A DNA stretch of 64,000 nt from the NCBI GenBank assembly GCA_013076295.1, contig RQOL01000535.1, positions 186,001 through 250,000 of the forward strand. The letters are read 5' to 3'. The translations under genes and the position numbers were made by a program. Numbering within the stretch: the stretch's first letter is position 1; the number at the start of each line of letters is the position of its first letter. Below the pieces are notes generated by a model. That model did no database searches and was not told the DNA's origin. It was given only the letters and a program-made list of their open reading frames with translations. The stretch is from Sanderia malayensis (lineage: Eukaryota; Cnidaria; Scyphozoa; Semaeostomeae; Pelagiidae). This document shows positions 31,025 to 43,358 of this stretch, in pieces.

Positions 31025-32493
31025 TTAAACCGCGGCGTCATCTTCTAGAGGCTGAGAATTTCTGACTGGACAGTCGCAAGTGGAACAAACTTCCAATTCA
31101 ATAGCCGGAGGATTCGCATGGCTTCTGAGACAGGTACAGCGAGACGAAAACTTGCTATACAGCAAATAAGCTATTACGAGAGCGACTATGCCCCATGATA
31201 TAGCGCCGCCAATAGATCCGAAGATGGACCGAAAAAGGGATGCGAGCCATGTTCAACATCGCGGATGGCATGTCCGCCCTTTTCCAGAAGCTCGCCTGCT
31301 GACTGAGTCATACCTGTGGCAACTTTCTTGCTCATGTAGCCTCTTCCATGAAATACCGTGTTCAAGCCACGACCAGCTGCAACTAGGAGCTTACCACCAC
31401 TACTACCAATGGTAGTAATAGTACGACCAACAATTTCACCTAAGCCATGCAGAAAGTCACCGTCATTTTCTTTGGTGAACTGGTCTATTTGCTTAAGAGT
31501 CGCAAAGTTATTGGACACTATTTCTAAAAGGGATAGACGGTTTAACTGGACTGGATTAGGTTGGATAAGCTTGGAATGAAACCGCGCAACTTTAGGAAAA
31601 GGTAGGCAGGGTGAGGTAATAAGGTATCCCGAGAAACCGGTGCATGGTAGTACCATTAGCATAACTGTGCCAAAGAAGACCAGCCAGATCCTCAACAATT
31701 GTAAGATTAAGTCCAAGGCTGCACGGAATGGATCGAGAAAAGGGAATCAATTGACGAGTTGGCAAGTCCAAAAAATGCAAGGAACGGTTGGAGGGCAAAA
31801 CAACCGGAAAATTAGTACAGCAGAAATTACTTACTTGGCGAGACCAATGTACACTATACAAAGCAATAGGGGTACATTCACTGACAAATACCCCATTGCC
31901 TACTAATTTAATATGCAGACCGTGATCAGTACCTAACAGTTGAGACGTACTGTTGGGAAATGTGGAAATTGCCCAACGATTAAAGCGATCAACTTCACGC
32001 TGTTGATGACAAAGCTGTTCCCAGGAAGCAATCATAGACGCTCTTTGCATTTCCAGAGCGGCATTAATATGAGGCTCCAACAGATCGGTATAGATTGAAG
32101 GTTTAGCATCCTTTAAAAATTGAGTGGCCTTGGCAAAGAAGGAGTGGAATGAATGATTAGCTAGGTGTAACAATTTGCAAGTGAAGCCATTGTCCAGCTG
32201 GAGGACACGCTGGTCTCGAGATGTTTGCTGGATAGCACCACCAATGGCAAGCTTGGGAATTAGGACGAAGTCATCCAAGATCTGAATACTAATGTTTTCA
32301 AGTGGATTAAAACAATAAGGGTTACGGGAGACTCAATCCCATACAATAGCAGTATTGGGAAATTCCTTGGGAATACAAGATAATTTTTTGTAAGAACAAA
32401 GAGATGAAGTAATCTCTTGATGAATGAAAGTGTCATCCGCTATCAATAAAGCAGAATATTCGTGGATAAAGAAATGCGGAAAAGTTTCCGTAG
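31025..32493 (-). pseudogene. Env-like glycoprotein, C-terminal portion
   Basis: Minus-strand frames cover most of an ectodomain with N-glycosylation sites and regularly spaced cysteines. Near the end comes a single hydrophobic membrane segment (GIVALVIAYLLYSKF), then a cysteine-rich cytoplasmic tail ending at 31025. One in-frame stop near 32330 and a frameshift near 31240 disable it. The spacing of the SWEQLC, CCTNFPV and FLDLPTR motifs recalls glycoproteins of chuvirus-like negative-strand RNA viruses that are known to have been captured by LTR elements. I see no furin-site and fusion-peptide layout typical of baculovirus-F-type errantivirus env. This family assignment is tentative. Confidence 0.55.
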
Positions 32494-35400
32494 TTTTTTT
32501 TTTTTTTTTTTTTTATTAAATTCATAATAACGATATCCCTTCAGCTTTAGATATAAGATACATAATAATAACATAATATAGTATAATATAAGTGATTGCT
32601 TAAGTCATTAAATAAGTTAAAATAAGGGTAAATACAAATGTGAAATAAAGCGATACTGTTCTTCCAGGGAGTCGTTTTGGTCATTCTGAGTTATCATTGC
32701 TCAGTAAATGTCTTTTTAATGTTTTTTTAAAGACGGGTAGCGATGACAGCTCTCTGATCTCAATTGGAATACTATTCCAATTTTTGATGCTAGAGTACTG
32801 AAAGCCTCTCTTTGTGTTTTCTAGATTTATTTTTGGGATATGAAGGTCTCTACTATTCCTTGTTTCATAATTTGAGAGATTGCATCTATGCTCAAACATA
32901 TCCCATAGGCTTTCGGGGCAAGCTTTATTCAAGATTTTATAAACCATCACAGAACGATCAAGCTGAATTAAACTCCCGATATTCAAAATATTATTATGCC
33001 AGTTGTCTTTTATTCTTGCTCTTTCAATGATGTCTATGGCCCTCTTTTGCATACGTTGTAGGGAACCTATCTGGGTAGCAGAAAGGCTCCCCCATATGAC
33101 ATCGCCATATCTTAAATGGCTTTCAAAAGAGCGCGATAGACATCACATAGTTTTGATTGAGGGAGGATATGCTTGAGCTTCTTTAGAGACGATAAGCCAC
33201 CCGCTAATTTGCCTAAAAGTGCTTTATACTGGTCATTCCAGCGGAGGCCATTGGCCATCATCTACAATCATTCCGAGAGATTTAGTTTTCATCACACGCT
33301 TTATTTCACATTTGTCTAGCTCTAGCGGTGGGAAGACTTCTAACTCGTTGAGCCTACGTGGGTGCCCTATCAACATGTATTCAGTCTTGGATAGATTAGG
33401 ACTAAGCTTGTTTATTCGTAGCCAATCACTTATACTAAGGAGTTCTTCTTTTGTCATTCTTATAAGCTCCTCTACGTTTCCCGAAGCAATCGTTGTATGC
33501 GTATCATCTGCATACATGCTAGCGCTTGAGAAATTTAAGCATCCCTCAAAATCGTTAAGGTACAGTATGAAGAGCAAAGGACCTAGACAGGATCCCTGAG
33601 GAATCCCACACGTTACTTCTTTTGCTGCAGATTTCTGGCTGTTGAGCGAGCAGTATTGTTTTCTTTCTGTCAAATAAGACTTAAACCACTCTATTTCAGT
33701 TCTTTTGATACCATACTTGATCAATTTATCAATGATTATTTTATGATTAACAGTGTCAAAAGCTTTTTTCAAATCCAGGAATATCGTTAGGTTAAGTTTA
33801 CGGTTATCGATATTATTTAGCCAAGTTTCAGTACTATTTATGAGGGACGTAACTGTGGAACAAAGTTTTTGAAATGCATTTTGATTTGCTGTAAGAGTCT
33901 TGTTTGCCTTCAAAAAACATTGTAGTTGATCGTGGACTATTTTGTCAAAAATTCTGGAAAAAACCGAGAGAATAGAAATAGGCCTATAATTGTTGGTATC
34001 ATCCCTTTTCCCAGACTTGAAGATCGGAGCTACTCTAGCTATTTTCCAAATATCAGGGAATATCCCATTTTTCATTGATGAGTTGTAAATCAATGAGAGA
34101 GGGTAAGAGATGAACTCAGACGCATCTTTGACAAGAGTCACGGGTATCTTATCGGGCCCACTAGCTTTCCCATTCTTTTGACTTTGCAGGACATTAATTA
34201 CCTGATACGGACTGACCAGATTAAAACTAAAGCTCGTCTGTGGTTCTTTTGTTATATATAGAAGGGGATCATCGTCCGGCTTGTTTTCTATTTTATCCGC
34301 CAGTTTTTGTCCAATTGTAACAAAGTGCTGGTTCAGTGCCTCCGCAACTTCTCTCTCTCCTGTCACTATCTTACCATCTATGTTTAGACTAGAGATAGAT
34401 GTGGCAGAGGCATTTCTGTCAAGCACTCTATTAATGGTTTTCCACATACTCTTTGGGTCATTTTTATTTTCTTCAATTAGACCGTGATAATATTCTCGAA
34501 TGGCCAAACGGATCGCATTGGTGCACTTATTACGTAGTTCTTTATATCTTGGCCAAAGTTGTGTATTCTTTGTGGCAGCTTTTTTCATTTTATCTCTTTT
34601 GAGCATTAATTTTCTAATTGCCGACGTAAGCCATGGTGCATATTCATTGCGCATCTTTCTGATTCCCAGGGGTGCATGTAGATTCAAAAGCGACTCAAAA
34701 ATGTCCTGAAATACTTGAGCCATTCTACACGGGTCATTGGAAAGTGGACCGAGAGCATCGTCCCAATTTATTTCTCTTAGATCTTGCTGAAATGAGGCTT
34801 TGTTATATCTTTTTAAGCTGCGGATTTCAGCAAGTTTCTGTCTTTTTTGGGACTTCACTCTAGACGCATTCACCTTCCTAGTACCATAAATCATATAATG
34901 GTCAACCATTCCTGTTTCTAAAATCTCTGTTTTGAGTATGAAGTTTGGCTTGTTGATAGAGAAATGGTCAATAAGAGTTCTGGTAACATTAGGACTGTCA
35001 TTGCTATTGTTAGTTATCGCAACTCTTGTATAGGAATTGATTAATTGTTCAAATTGATATTCCGAGTAAACCAATCTGAGATTTCTAGCATTGATGTTAT
35101 TAGTTCCTTTAAAATCACAGTTAGTGTCACCAATCAATATAATTTCCTTCTCTGTATCATCTAATTTGTTTATTATGTTTCTTAATTCGTCAAAGGTTGA
35201 TATATCCACACCAGATGTTGGGGGACGATACCAGCATACTATGAAGAAGGACTTACTGTGTTGTGGTGTAAATTCTAAACAAAGAAGTTCCATGCTTTCA
35301 CTTTTCAGCTTGACGGATGGTTGGAGTAGATTGTCTTTCACATATATTGCTACTCCTCCCCCATTTGTATCTCGATCGTTTCTATAAATTTGATAACCAG

Positions 35401-35512
35401 GTAGACTAACCTCAGAATCCCTAATATTATTATCAAGTCTAGTCTCACATAAGCCTATGATATCAATTTTATTCTGATCTAGTATAACACTAAGCTCGTG
35501 CCTATGGTCTTC
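32494..35512 (-). mobile_element. CR1/L2-like LINE inserted in env, 5'-truncated
   Basis: A 21-base T run (32494-32514), the poly(A) tail of a minus-strand LINE, marks its 3' end, and env resumes directly beyond it. The 5' boundary is near 35512, where endonuclease text replaces env text. It contains one ORF2 (see separate entry) and no ORF1. Target duplications were not identified with confidence. Confidence 0.8.
32681..35512 (-). pseudogene. LINE ORF2: APE endonuclease and reverse transcriptase
   Basis: The apurinic endonuclease begins at the truncated 5' end (IIGLCETRLDNN, then GGGVAIYVKDN, CWYRPPTS, ILIGDTNCDF). The RT follows with NNYRPISILSVFSRIFDK, LDLKKAFDTVNH, GIPQGSCLGPLLF and the catalytic YADD. 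The thumb and C-terminal region continues at 33052-32681 (MQKRAIDIIERARI). A 7-bp tandem duplication near 33240 (AATGGCC twice) causes a frameshift and a second shift lies near 33125; otherwise the frame is intact, so the copy is fairly young. Confidence 0.85.
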
Positions 35513-35805
35513 ATCCAATGGCAGATATAGTGATGGTTGGGACGAGTTTGCCAAACTGTGGAAGAAACCTGTTGAACAGATTCAAGTGGAGATTTGCCGA
35601 TTTTAAAGGCACAACGACAATCTGCCCCAGTAACATAAATAGGGGCAACATTTCGGTGTTTGGACTTGGATCCAAAAAACGATTTTTTGCAATAAAATAC
35701 GGCCTGATAGGCAGAACAAATTTTGATTGGTAACATGGTATGATGTACAACTGGTTCAGAAACTATAGCAAAGGTATGTTTGAGTGGCTGTGTCGAAGAG
35801 TGCAT
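35513..35805 (-). pseudogene. Env-like glycoprotein, N-terminal portion
   Basis: The frame begins with an ATG at 35805 overlapping the 3' end of pol in another frame, the normal place for a third ORF in gypsy-type elements. It contains several cysteines (KICSAYQAVFYC, GADCRCAF) and runs to the LINE boundary. There is no signal peptide at this ATG, so expression may have required splicing. It continues in env sense beyond the LINE at 32493. Confidence 0.5.
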
Positions 35806-36822
35806 TTGTCAACATGGTCCTCTTCTGTAGTGTCTTTTAGGAATGATTTGTCAGTTGCCGCCGCAGCAGGTTCTGTGACGACATCACTTTCTTCAGCAGT
35901 TGTAGTTGTATCGTCCTGGCTATCATCAGACAGATCAGCAAAGTTAAGATAAGGCTCGTTAACATCAACGGAGGGATGTCCAATTGGGCGATTGTTACGA
36001 TCGTGGTAGAGTTTAAGACAGTTAGCATGCACCTTGGTAGTGACTTTGCGATTGTCACAAGTTCCCAATTGATAGTGAGCAGGAGATAGCTGTTCAAGAA
36101 TGCGGAACACGGAGAGCGTAATGACGTTTCATGGCCTCCTGTGTTTTCTTAATGTTAGCCTGGGCCATTTCATGGGCTCCGGTTGGTTTTTTGACAATTT
36201 GCTCTCTGTGAGCGAGAATAGAAGTGGACAGATTCTTAGAAGGGCTCAACGTGACGTCAATGGGAAAACGAGGTTCGCGACCATACAAAAGGTAAATGGG
36301 GATTCCCTGTAGAGGCATGTGGCGTGACGCGATAACCGAATAACACGAACATTTTCATTATTTAAAACATCCCAATCTTTCTGATTTGAGCTAGTGTACA
36401 TGGAAAATGATTTAGCAAGAGTACCATTAAACCTCTCAACCAATCCATCGGTTTGTGGGTGGTAAGCAGTTGTGTTTACCTTTTTAGTGTGGAAAAGACG
36501 ACAGAGCTCTGCTATTGATTTAGACATAAAATTGCTTCCTCTGTCTGATAGTAATGTGCTCAGAGCACCATGACGAGAAAGAATGGAGTCCAGCAAAATT
36601 TCTGCAATTGTTCCTGCTTTTATATCAGGAGCGGCAAAAGTCTCTGGCCATTTTGTGAGGTAGTCAGAAATAACTATGATATACTTATTATTAGAATAAG
36701 TGACTGGAAGTGGACCTAAACAATCAATAGCGATTCTGTCAAAAGGACTTTCGACAGGAATAGACAGAAGGGGTGCTCGTGTCCCAGTCCGTGGGGACTT
36801 CTTTGTTGAGCAGTCAATGCAA
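35763..36822 (-). pseudogene. Ty3/gypsy integrase core and pol C-terminus
   Basis: It starts at the second Cys pair of the zinc-binding region (CIDCSTKK) at the insertion break. Then come the catalytic Asp in IDCLGPLP, the second in SDRGSNF and the Glu in LVERFNGTL. A frameshift near 36325 and another near 36105 follow. The GPY/F-like tail (LSPAHYQLGTC, then VHANCLKLYHDRNNRP) ends at 35763 with a Thr/Ala/Asp-rich extension. The N-terminal half of the zinc-binding region is 18 kb away at 54956 onward. Confidence 0.85.
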
Positions 36823-37152
36823 CTGCGCTGGAGCGGATCCAGACGGACGCAACCAGGGAGCATTAAAGCACGGGAGGCGCAACGCGCATTGCGGATGCGA
36901 TCCATGTGTGATGCACTTGCGAACGAGGTTGCGCTAATTTGCGCTTGCTGCGCCAGTTTTTGAATGTTCATTTTGATGGACGGATCACTTTGCAATAATT
37001 CAACATTGATCAGAGATCTTCACTGGTAAGTTGAAAATTAAGATTTTATTACATTCTATAGTAAATTTACCACCTTTCTGCCAGGTTTAAATGGAAGCAC
37101 TAATTATTTTCAATATTTAAGGAATATTTGTAATTGTCGCCAGTTGTGGCCT

Positions 37153-40100
37153 ATTATTATTATTATTATTATTATTATAACCAATTTTTATACAGGATAA
37201 GTTTTTCAATATAAAAATATTGCTATTAATAAACGTCCTGTCTAACAAATAGCTAAGAAACCAGAAGGTAATAAAATAATCTAACTAAGAAGTTTAGTAA
37301 AATAGAAAAATAAGAAGAATACAAGTACATGAAAAGTCCAAATGATAAGGTTAAAAAATTTAAAACTCATGTTAAAAAGTCGTAAAAATGTTTGTCAAAA
37401 AAGTTAAAATTAATATTAAAAACTAAAACTAAAGATAAAATCGTTTTAAAACACTATTCATAAATGTTGTGAACTTCCTCCCTAAAGTTACTAAAATTTT
37501 CAATTTTGCTTGTCCCAATGGGAAGGGCGTTATAAAGGCTTGCCCCCATAGAGAAAAAACTTTTTTTCGCATACTTTAAATTAGTCATCGGAATCGTTAG
37601 TAAGGAACCATTGTTTCGAGTAACACGTTCATGTGATGCTATCTGGAAATAATTTTTAAAATTGCTGCATGTCTTTTGTTCAATGCATTTTCGGACCAGT
37701 AAAATTGAATGTTTCCTTATTTCATTTCCAACTGGAGTTTGTTTGATGCCAGTAATTCTTGCTGCTAGTCTGTCTAACGATTCGAGCTTTCTTCTATCTT
37801 CTTTGTGTCTGGTTGAAATCAAGGTTCACCATCCAGCTGTATGTGATGCATGGCAAGACCATTCCGTAGCTTTGCAGTTGTCTTTTTGTACATTTTGTCA
37901 AAGTTCGATGAGAGAGATAAAGTACTGTCTAGAGTGGTTCCCAAGTACTTGTATGTTTGTGTTGTTTGAATTTCTGTATGATCGTAATATAACGCAAGCT
38001 TCTTATCACATTTGGAAAGTTTTATGGCAGTACCAAACAAAATTGCCTCAGTCTTTCCCTTCTTCAGGTTGATCACTAGTTGGTTGCTTTGGAAGTACGT
38101 AGATATCAGCTTGAGATCTTCATTAAGCTGGTACTCGATGGAATCCTTACACTTCGCGACCGTGTACACAACTGAGTCATCTGCAAAATTCAAAGCTTTG
38201 GAACCCTTTAGACATTTTTCGAAGTCATTGAAATATACGAGAAACAAGAGTGGCCCCAAAATCGACCCTTGGGGCACACCGCAGACAATATTCATAGATG
38301 ATGAAGTACAATTTTCGACTACACAATACTGCTTTCGGTTGAACAAATAGTCACTGAACCACACGATGGAAGCCTCATTTATACCGATTTTCCTGAGTTT
38401 CTCTAAGAGGACAGAATGACTTAAAGTATCAAATGCCTTTGATAAATCAATGTACAGAACACCAACCATGTTACCTTCGTCTACAGCTTTTCGAATTTTA
38501 TCTGTCAGTAACACTGTGGCTAGCTCGGTTGATCGTTTTTTCCTGTAGCCGAACCGGTTTTCCGATAAGATGCTATTGCTTTCCAGGTATTCAATTAGCT
38601 GTTTATGAACGGCTCTTTCTAGTATTTTGGAACAAGCAGACAAGACGGAAATTGGACGAAAGTTGTTGTTGTCGTCGGTAGATCCTCCCTTGTGGATTGG
38701 AGTCACCTTCGCCACCTTCCAATCAGTAGGAACCATTCCAGTTGATAGTGACAGGTTGATAAGGTAGGACAGTGGAGCTGAAAGAGGGTGTGCTGCATCC
38801 TTCAGGATACCAGGAGGAAAATTATCCCATCCGGCTGCTTTCCTACGTTTGAGAGATTTCAATTCTTTTTCAACAAATATTCTACTAACATAGCTAAAAA
38901 CCAAACGAATGTGTCTGTCCTTTCGGCTCTGGTGGTCGTTCCCAAAAAAAATCCCTAAGTAAGAATGCTTTTGACTTTAATGATTGAGCAATGTTTGTGA
39001 AAAAGCTACATAACGAATTTGCTGCTTGAAAGTTTTTATTATGGTCGATGCTGGTGGTTGCAGTTACAGGAGGTGGTTGTTTCGACGGAAATATCTCCTT
39101 GATGCATTTCCAAGATTTGTTCGGGTTTCTACTGTTTTCGATCAGTAAGTCTCTGTGGTATTTTTGTTTCGCCTGTTTGATTTTATTATTGCATGAGTTC
39201 TTCAGCCTTTCGTAAAGAGACCAGTCGGATTCCTCTTTTGTGTTTCTGGCTTTTCTAAGAATCTTATCCCTTGTGTTCATTAAAGATTTAATTTCATACG
39301 TTATCCATGGACATCTGCGTCCCTTGACACGCATTTTGATCAAAGGTGCGTGGCGGTCAATGATTGAGGAAAGCGCTTCCTTCATGTAATTCCATGCAAT
39401 ATTTACATTTGGTCGTTTCATAAAATGGACGCCAGTTGTAACTTTCAACATCAGTAGAAAGCTCGTTGTGGTTGTACTTCGAGTAATCTCGGCATACAAT
39501 TGTTCTAGATTGTTCTTTTCGACTTCAATTTGCGCACACATTCAATTTGCGCACACATGCAACACAATCATGATCACTAAGACTTAATGGAATAACTTCT
39601 GTTCGGTGAACGTGTGAACGATTATTTGTGAGAATAGCGTCAATTAAGGTTTCTGTATCCTTGGTTACGCGTGTTGGGGATTTTACTATTTGGTGGAGCC
39701 CTTACGTGATAAAAATGCTTTTTATTTCTTTATGATTTGCATTTGTTAGGAAGTTCACATTGATATCTCCCAAGAGAAATATTCCCACAGATATCAAGTT
39801 TACTTTTGTAAGCATATCGTTGAGAAGTTTATTGAAGTCCTTCCTCAAGTAATTTGATGTATCCGGGGGTCTATATATGCAACCAACAAGAACGTTTTTT
39901 GCTTTAAAAAGTTCTACTTCAACCCAAATACATTCGATTTCTTCCTTTTCAAGGTCTACTCTTCGTTTCCATTTTATGTCATCAGAGAGATACATGGCCA
40001 CGCCTCCTCCTTCACCATTTGCTCTATCTTTACAAATAAACTGGAACCCCGGCAATTTGAACAGCTCCGAGTTTGTAGAAGTTTTGTGCGTTTCAGATAA

Positions 40101-40500
40101 GGTCAAAATGACTTTGGATTCGTCACTCAGCAAAGCCTGCAAGAGTTCTCTTTTACCAAATAATCCTCTGATATTTTGATGTAAAATCTTGACTCCTCTC
40201 ATCTGCATTAAATTATCCAAAGGACTAGGTCCCGGGCAACTTTCTATGTCACCACATGCAAGCAAAAGTAAACATACCAAACTCTTGCATTTGAAACGAG
40301 TGAATATTTTGCTTTTCATAGCATACAGTGTAGAATACGCAAAAGTTTCCTCTATTTCATAGCTATTGCCACAAATAGACAAAGAAAATCAATCTCCACC
40401 AGACGTAAAAACTGGTTTCTTTATCGAAAAACAAGCAACGTAAAAGAAGATTGCTACAAGCACGAGCACACGTCCTGCCGCCATTGATGCTGCTTACGCT
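37153..40500 (-). mobile_element. CR1/L2-like LINE with (ATT)n tail
   Basis: On the minus strand this LINE ends in a (TAA)n microsatellite (37153-37178 on the plus strand) preceded by about 270 bp of AT-rich 3' UTR. The 5' end is near 40500, just before the first coding ATG at 40484. It is a nearly full ORF2-bearing copy inside the 18-kb segment. Confidence 0.75.
37454..40484 (-). pseudogene. LINE ORF2 with degenerate 2A-like motif, endonuclease and RT
   Basis: The frame from the ATG at 40484 encodes a signal-peptide-like start (MAAGRVLVLVAIFFYVACFS), meets a TGA after about 31 codons, then stays open. A hydrophobic run leads to LLLLACGDIESCPGP, which matches the 2A ribosome-skipping motif D-I/V-E-x-N-P-G-P except for Cys at the Asn position. 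The endonuclease follows (LTLSETHKT, GGGVAMYLSDD, YRPPDTS, LLGDINVNF). RT motifs are FRPISVLSACSKILE, IDLSKAFDTLSH, GVPQGSILGPLLF and the catalytic FADD. The C-terminus is at 37822-37454. Breaks occur near 40386, 39700-39540 and 38900, so it is dead. Confidence 0.8.
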
Positions 40501-41098
40501 TATGCAATTACTTATGCCTAACTCTCAATTTCCGGATTACAACCTGCAATTTTTTCCATTTTCTCCTCAGCCCGTTATTTCAAGTTAAATTTCTTTGCGG
40601 ATTATTGAAGTTTAACTCCTTTACTTTGCAAGAAATTAATTTGTTTCGTTAACTAGCGTTAGTAACGTTTTGAAATTTTGGCCTTGAGTGTTTTGACTAA
40701 AACCAATTCCCTGAGTCAGTTTCCAGATGGCAATGGAAAGCTATAGTTCCGTCTGGTTCCGCGACTTTTGATAGAAAGGAATGTAACATTCTTTAAATAT
40801 TTGATTTTTTGAAAAGCTTTTTGGACTGTTTTGTTTTAACAAGTTTATTCCAATGAAAAGAAACTCAAGTTCTCAAAAACTTTCAATGAATATTTGCAAA
40901 AATGGAAGCTGAAAATAGCACAAATAAAAGACCCTGCCTGTCCAGCACAACAAGAATGGTCTGCAAGAAACAGATTTAATTTTTGGGAAGCAATTGAAAA
41001 TGTGCTCTCTGAAGAACAAAATGCAAATAAAGAAAATGTAAACCATCAGATTTTGTACAACAGACAACTTTCACCATGTGGTGAATTTCTGATTGCAA
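40501..41098. other. Non-coding spacer
   Basis: AT-rich with no recognised element. The plus frame at 40894-41103 has no family resemblance that I can name. It ends in AA just before the first Helitron-like unit. Confidence 0.3.
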
Positions 41099-42517
41099 TC
41101 TAATATATATGTTCTACGGAGTCACGTGATAATGCATTTTCCCTGCCAAAAACAATAGATTCGACCCGAAACAATAGGTCGAACGCCCGAAAACATTGGG
41201 CCGAAACGGCGAACCGTGTAATCAACAAGGCTTTTTTGAATGGAGGAGGACAAGGTTGGCACTTGCATGGAAAGCCTCCGTTTCTAGAGTAGACAAAAGT
41301 TATCTATTTTTGGAAGCCTAATTTAAAAGAATTTTGAGTTATTCCATTAATTATTCCACTAATTGTGCTATCACGAAAAAACGACGGTTTACGCTGGCGA
41401 AACTTCCAATTTAGCGTCCCCGACTCCATTTTCGAAAAGAGTATTCGCTCTTCACGTGACCCGTTTCGCCTTTTCCTGCAATTTGATTGGCTCTTTCGCA
41501 ACTTCACGTGAACAGTGACGCGTTTTTCGTTATCATGCAAATTTGCCCTCGGCAGGCAGCAGGTACTTTTGGAGAAGACGCGTGTTTTTGTTTTGTACAC
41601 AAAAAGTGAGGTGGGCGCCTTTCAAAGTGTTTTACCAGCTGAATTATCTTTGTAAAGAGCTCTTAATTGTTTGAAAGACCCCTGGAGAGTTGCAGGAAAC
41701 AATAGAGAACACAGGTGATAGCTTTGTTTTGTTTTTTGAATGAAATAGTTGTAGGTTTAGGTTTTGTAACAGGCGACCGCCATTGTTGCTTCCGCATGCT
41801 AACAACGCTTAGGCCATGGTCAAAGTTTTCAATTTTTCCGGCCCTATTTGCACGATTTTCCCCATTTAAATTTTTGGCAAGTGTTGTCTGATAACACAAC
41901 TAGAATAATGTGTTGTTTTTTTTTTGTTTTGTTGTTGTTTTTTTACGATTTCCAACAAAGTTGCTTTTCACTGGGGAAGGAGCAATTTTCCACGCAACAA
42001 GCGTTGTTTTTGCATTTGCGAAAATTCAATTTTAGCCTGCCACAATTGATTATTTTTTACCCAAACACTTTCGATAATTGTTCCCCAACATATTACCTTC
42101 ATGTTGGTTTTTTTTAGTTCAACTGGGTCACTATTTGCCACGGTAAATACTATTTTTACTTGCTAAAGTGTGTTCAGAGGTTTTGCTTTTTGCACGGCTC
42201 CGAAATTTCATTCAAACCACTTCCACTACATGGTCTCTAAGAATTCAGTATTATTTAGTTAAGAGGTGAGACTATTTGCAACGTGTTCGCTGTTTCCTTA
42301 GCTACAGTTTGATATATTTTTTATTACAGATTGAGTTTAAATTTTCCAGGATGGATTAGGTTTTTGAAAATAACTATTTTTTTTCAAACTTCACACTGAA
42401 ATTATCAACTTTCAGAAACGGCTTTCAGGAGCAGCGTAGGCACGGGGCGGTCGCTTGCTAGGGGGGAAGATTCGACCTCCCACCTTTACTTTCTTTAGAA
42501 ATGTTACGTCGTAGTAT

Positions 42518-43090
42518 GTATAGTAAGGTATGTATAGTAGGGTATTTATAGTAGGGTATGCATAGTAGGGTATGTATAGTAGGGTATGTATGGTAGGGTA
42601 TGTACAGTAGGGTGTGTATAGTAGGGTATGTATCGTAGGGTATGTATTGTAGGGTATGTATTGTAGGGTATGTATTGTAGGGTATGTGTTGTATTGTATG
42701 TATTGTAGGGTATGTATTGTAGGATATGTATTGTAGGGTATGTATTGTAGGGTAGGTATTGTAGGGTATGTATTGTAGGGTATGTATTCTAGGGTATGTA
42801 TTGTAGGGTATGTATTCTAGGGTATGTATTGTAGGGTATGTATTGTAGGGTATGTATTGTGGGGTATGTATTGTATTGTATGTATTGTAGGGTATGTATT
42901 ATAGGATATGTATTGTAGGGTATGTATTGTAGGGTAGGTATTGTAGGGTATGAATTGTAGGGTATGTATTGTAGGGTATGTATTGTAGGGTAGGTATTGT
43001 AGGGTAGGTATTGTAGGGTATGTATTGTAGGGTGTGTATTGTAGGGTATGTATTGTAGGGTATGTATGTAGGGTATGTATTGTAGAGTAT
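42518..43090 (+). repeat. 14-bp minisatellite (TATGTATTGTAGGG)n
   Basis: About 40 imperfect copies of a 14-bp unit TATGTATTGTAGGG; early copies read TATGTATAGTAGGG. Substitutions are frequent but the period is kept. It translates to Tyr/Thr/Ile-rich open frames on the minus strand, which are not genes. Confidence 0.9.
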
Positions 43091-43358
43091 GTATGTAGTA
43101 TGTATGTATGTATGTATGTATGTATGTATGTATGTATGTATGTATGTATGTATGTATGTATGGGCATGAGCGGTAGCGAATGCAGCGCGCGAAGCGTGCC
43201 AACCAGATTAAGCATTGTTTACTTGACGGGCTCCGGGGAGGGAGCGAAGCGACCTAACCCGGCTCATGTTTGTACGTATGTATGTATGTATGTATGTATG
43301 TAGGTATGTATGTATGTATGTATGAATGAATGTAGGTATGTATGTATGTATGTATGTA
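43088..43358 (+). repeat. (TATG)n microsatellites around a GC-rich module
   Basis: Two (TATG)n tracts (about 43088-43161 and 43268-43358) surround a roughly 105-bp module beginning GGGCATGAGCGGTAGCGAATG and ending ACCCGGCTCATG. The module ends are imperfect inverted copies (CCGGG...CCCGG). Confidence 0.85.

Noticed and set aside
37153..37178. (ATT)n as an independent microsatellite
   Set aside because: Its position at the 3' end of the minus-strand LINE makes it the LINE tail.
41304..41900. Minus-strand frames repeated at 45876-46453
   Set aside because: The same frames recur only because Helitron-like units 1 and 3 are copies. Units 1 and 2 share the region but the frame is not preserved there, and no protein motif is seen.
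42789..43215. Long Tyr/Thr/Ile/Pro-rich minus-strand frames
   Set aside because: They are translations of the 14-bp minisatellite and (TATG)n tracts, open only because the repeat lacks stops.
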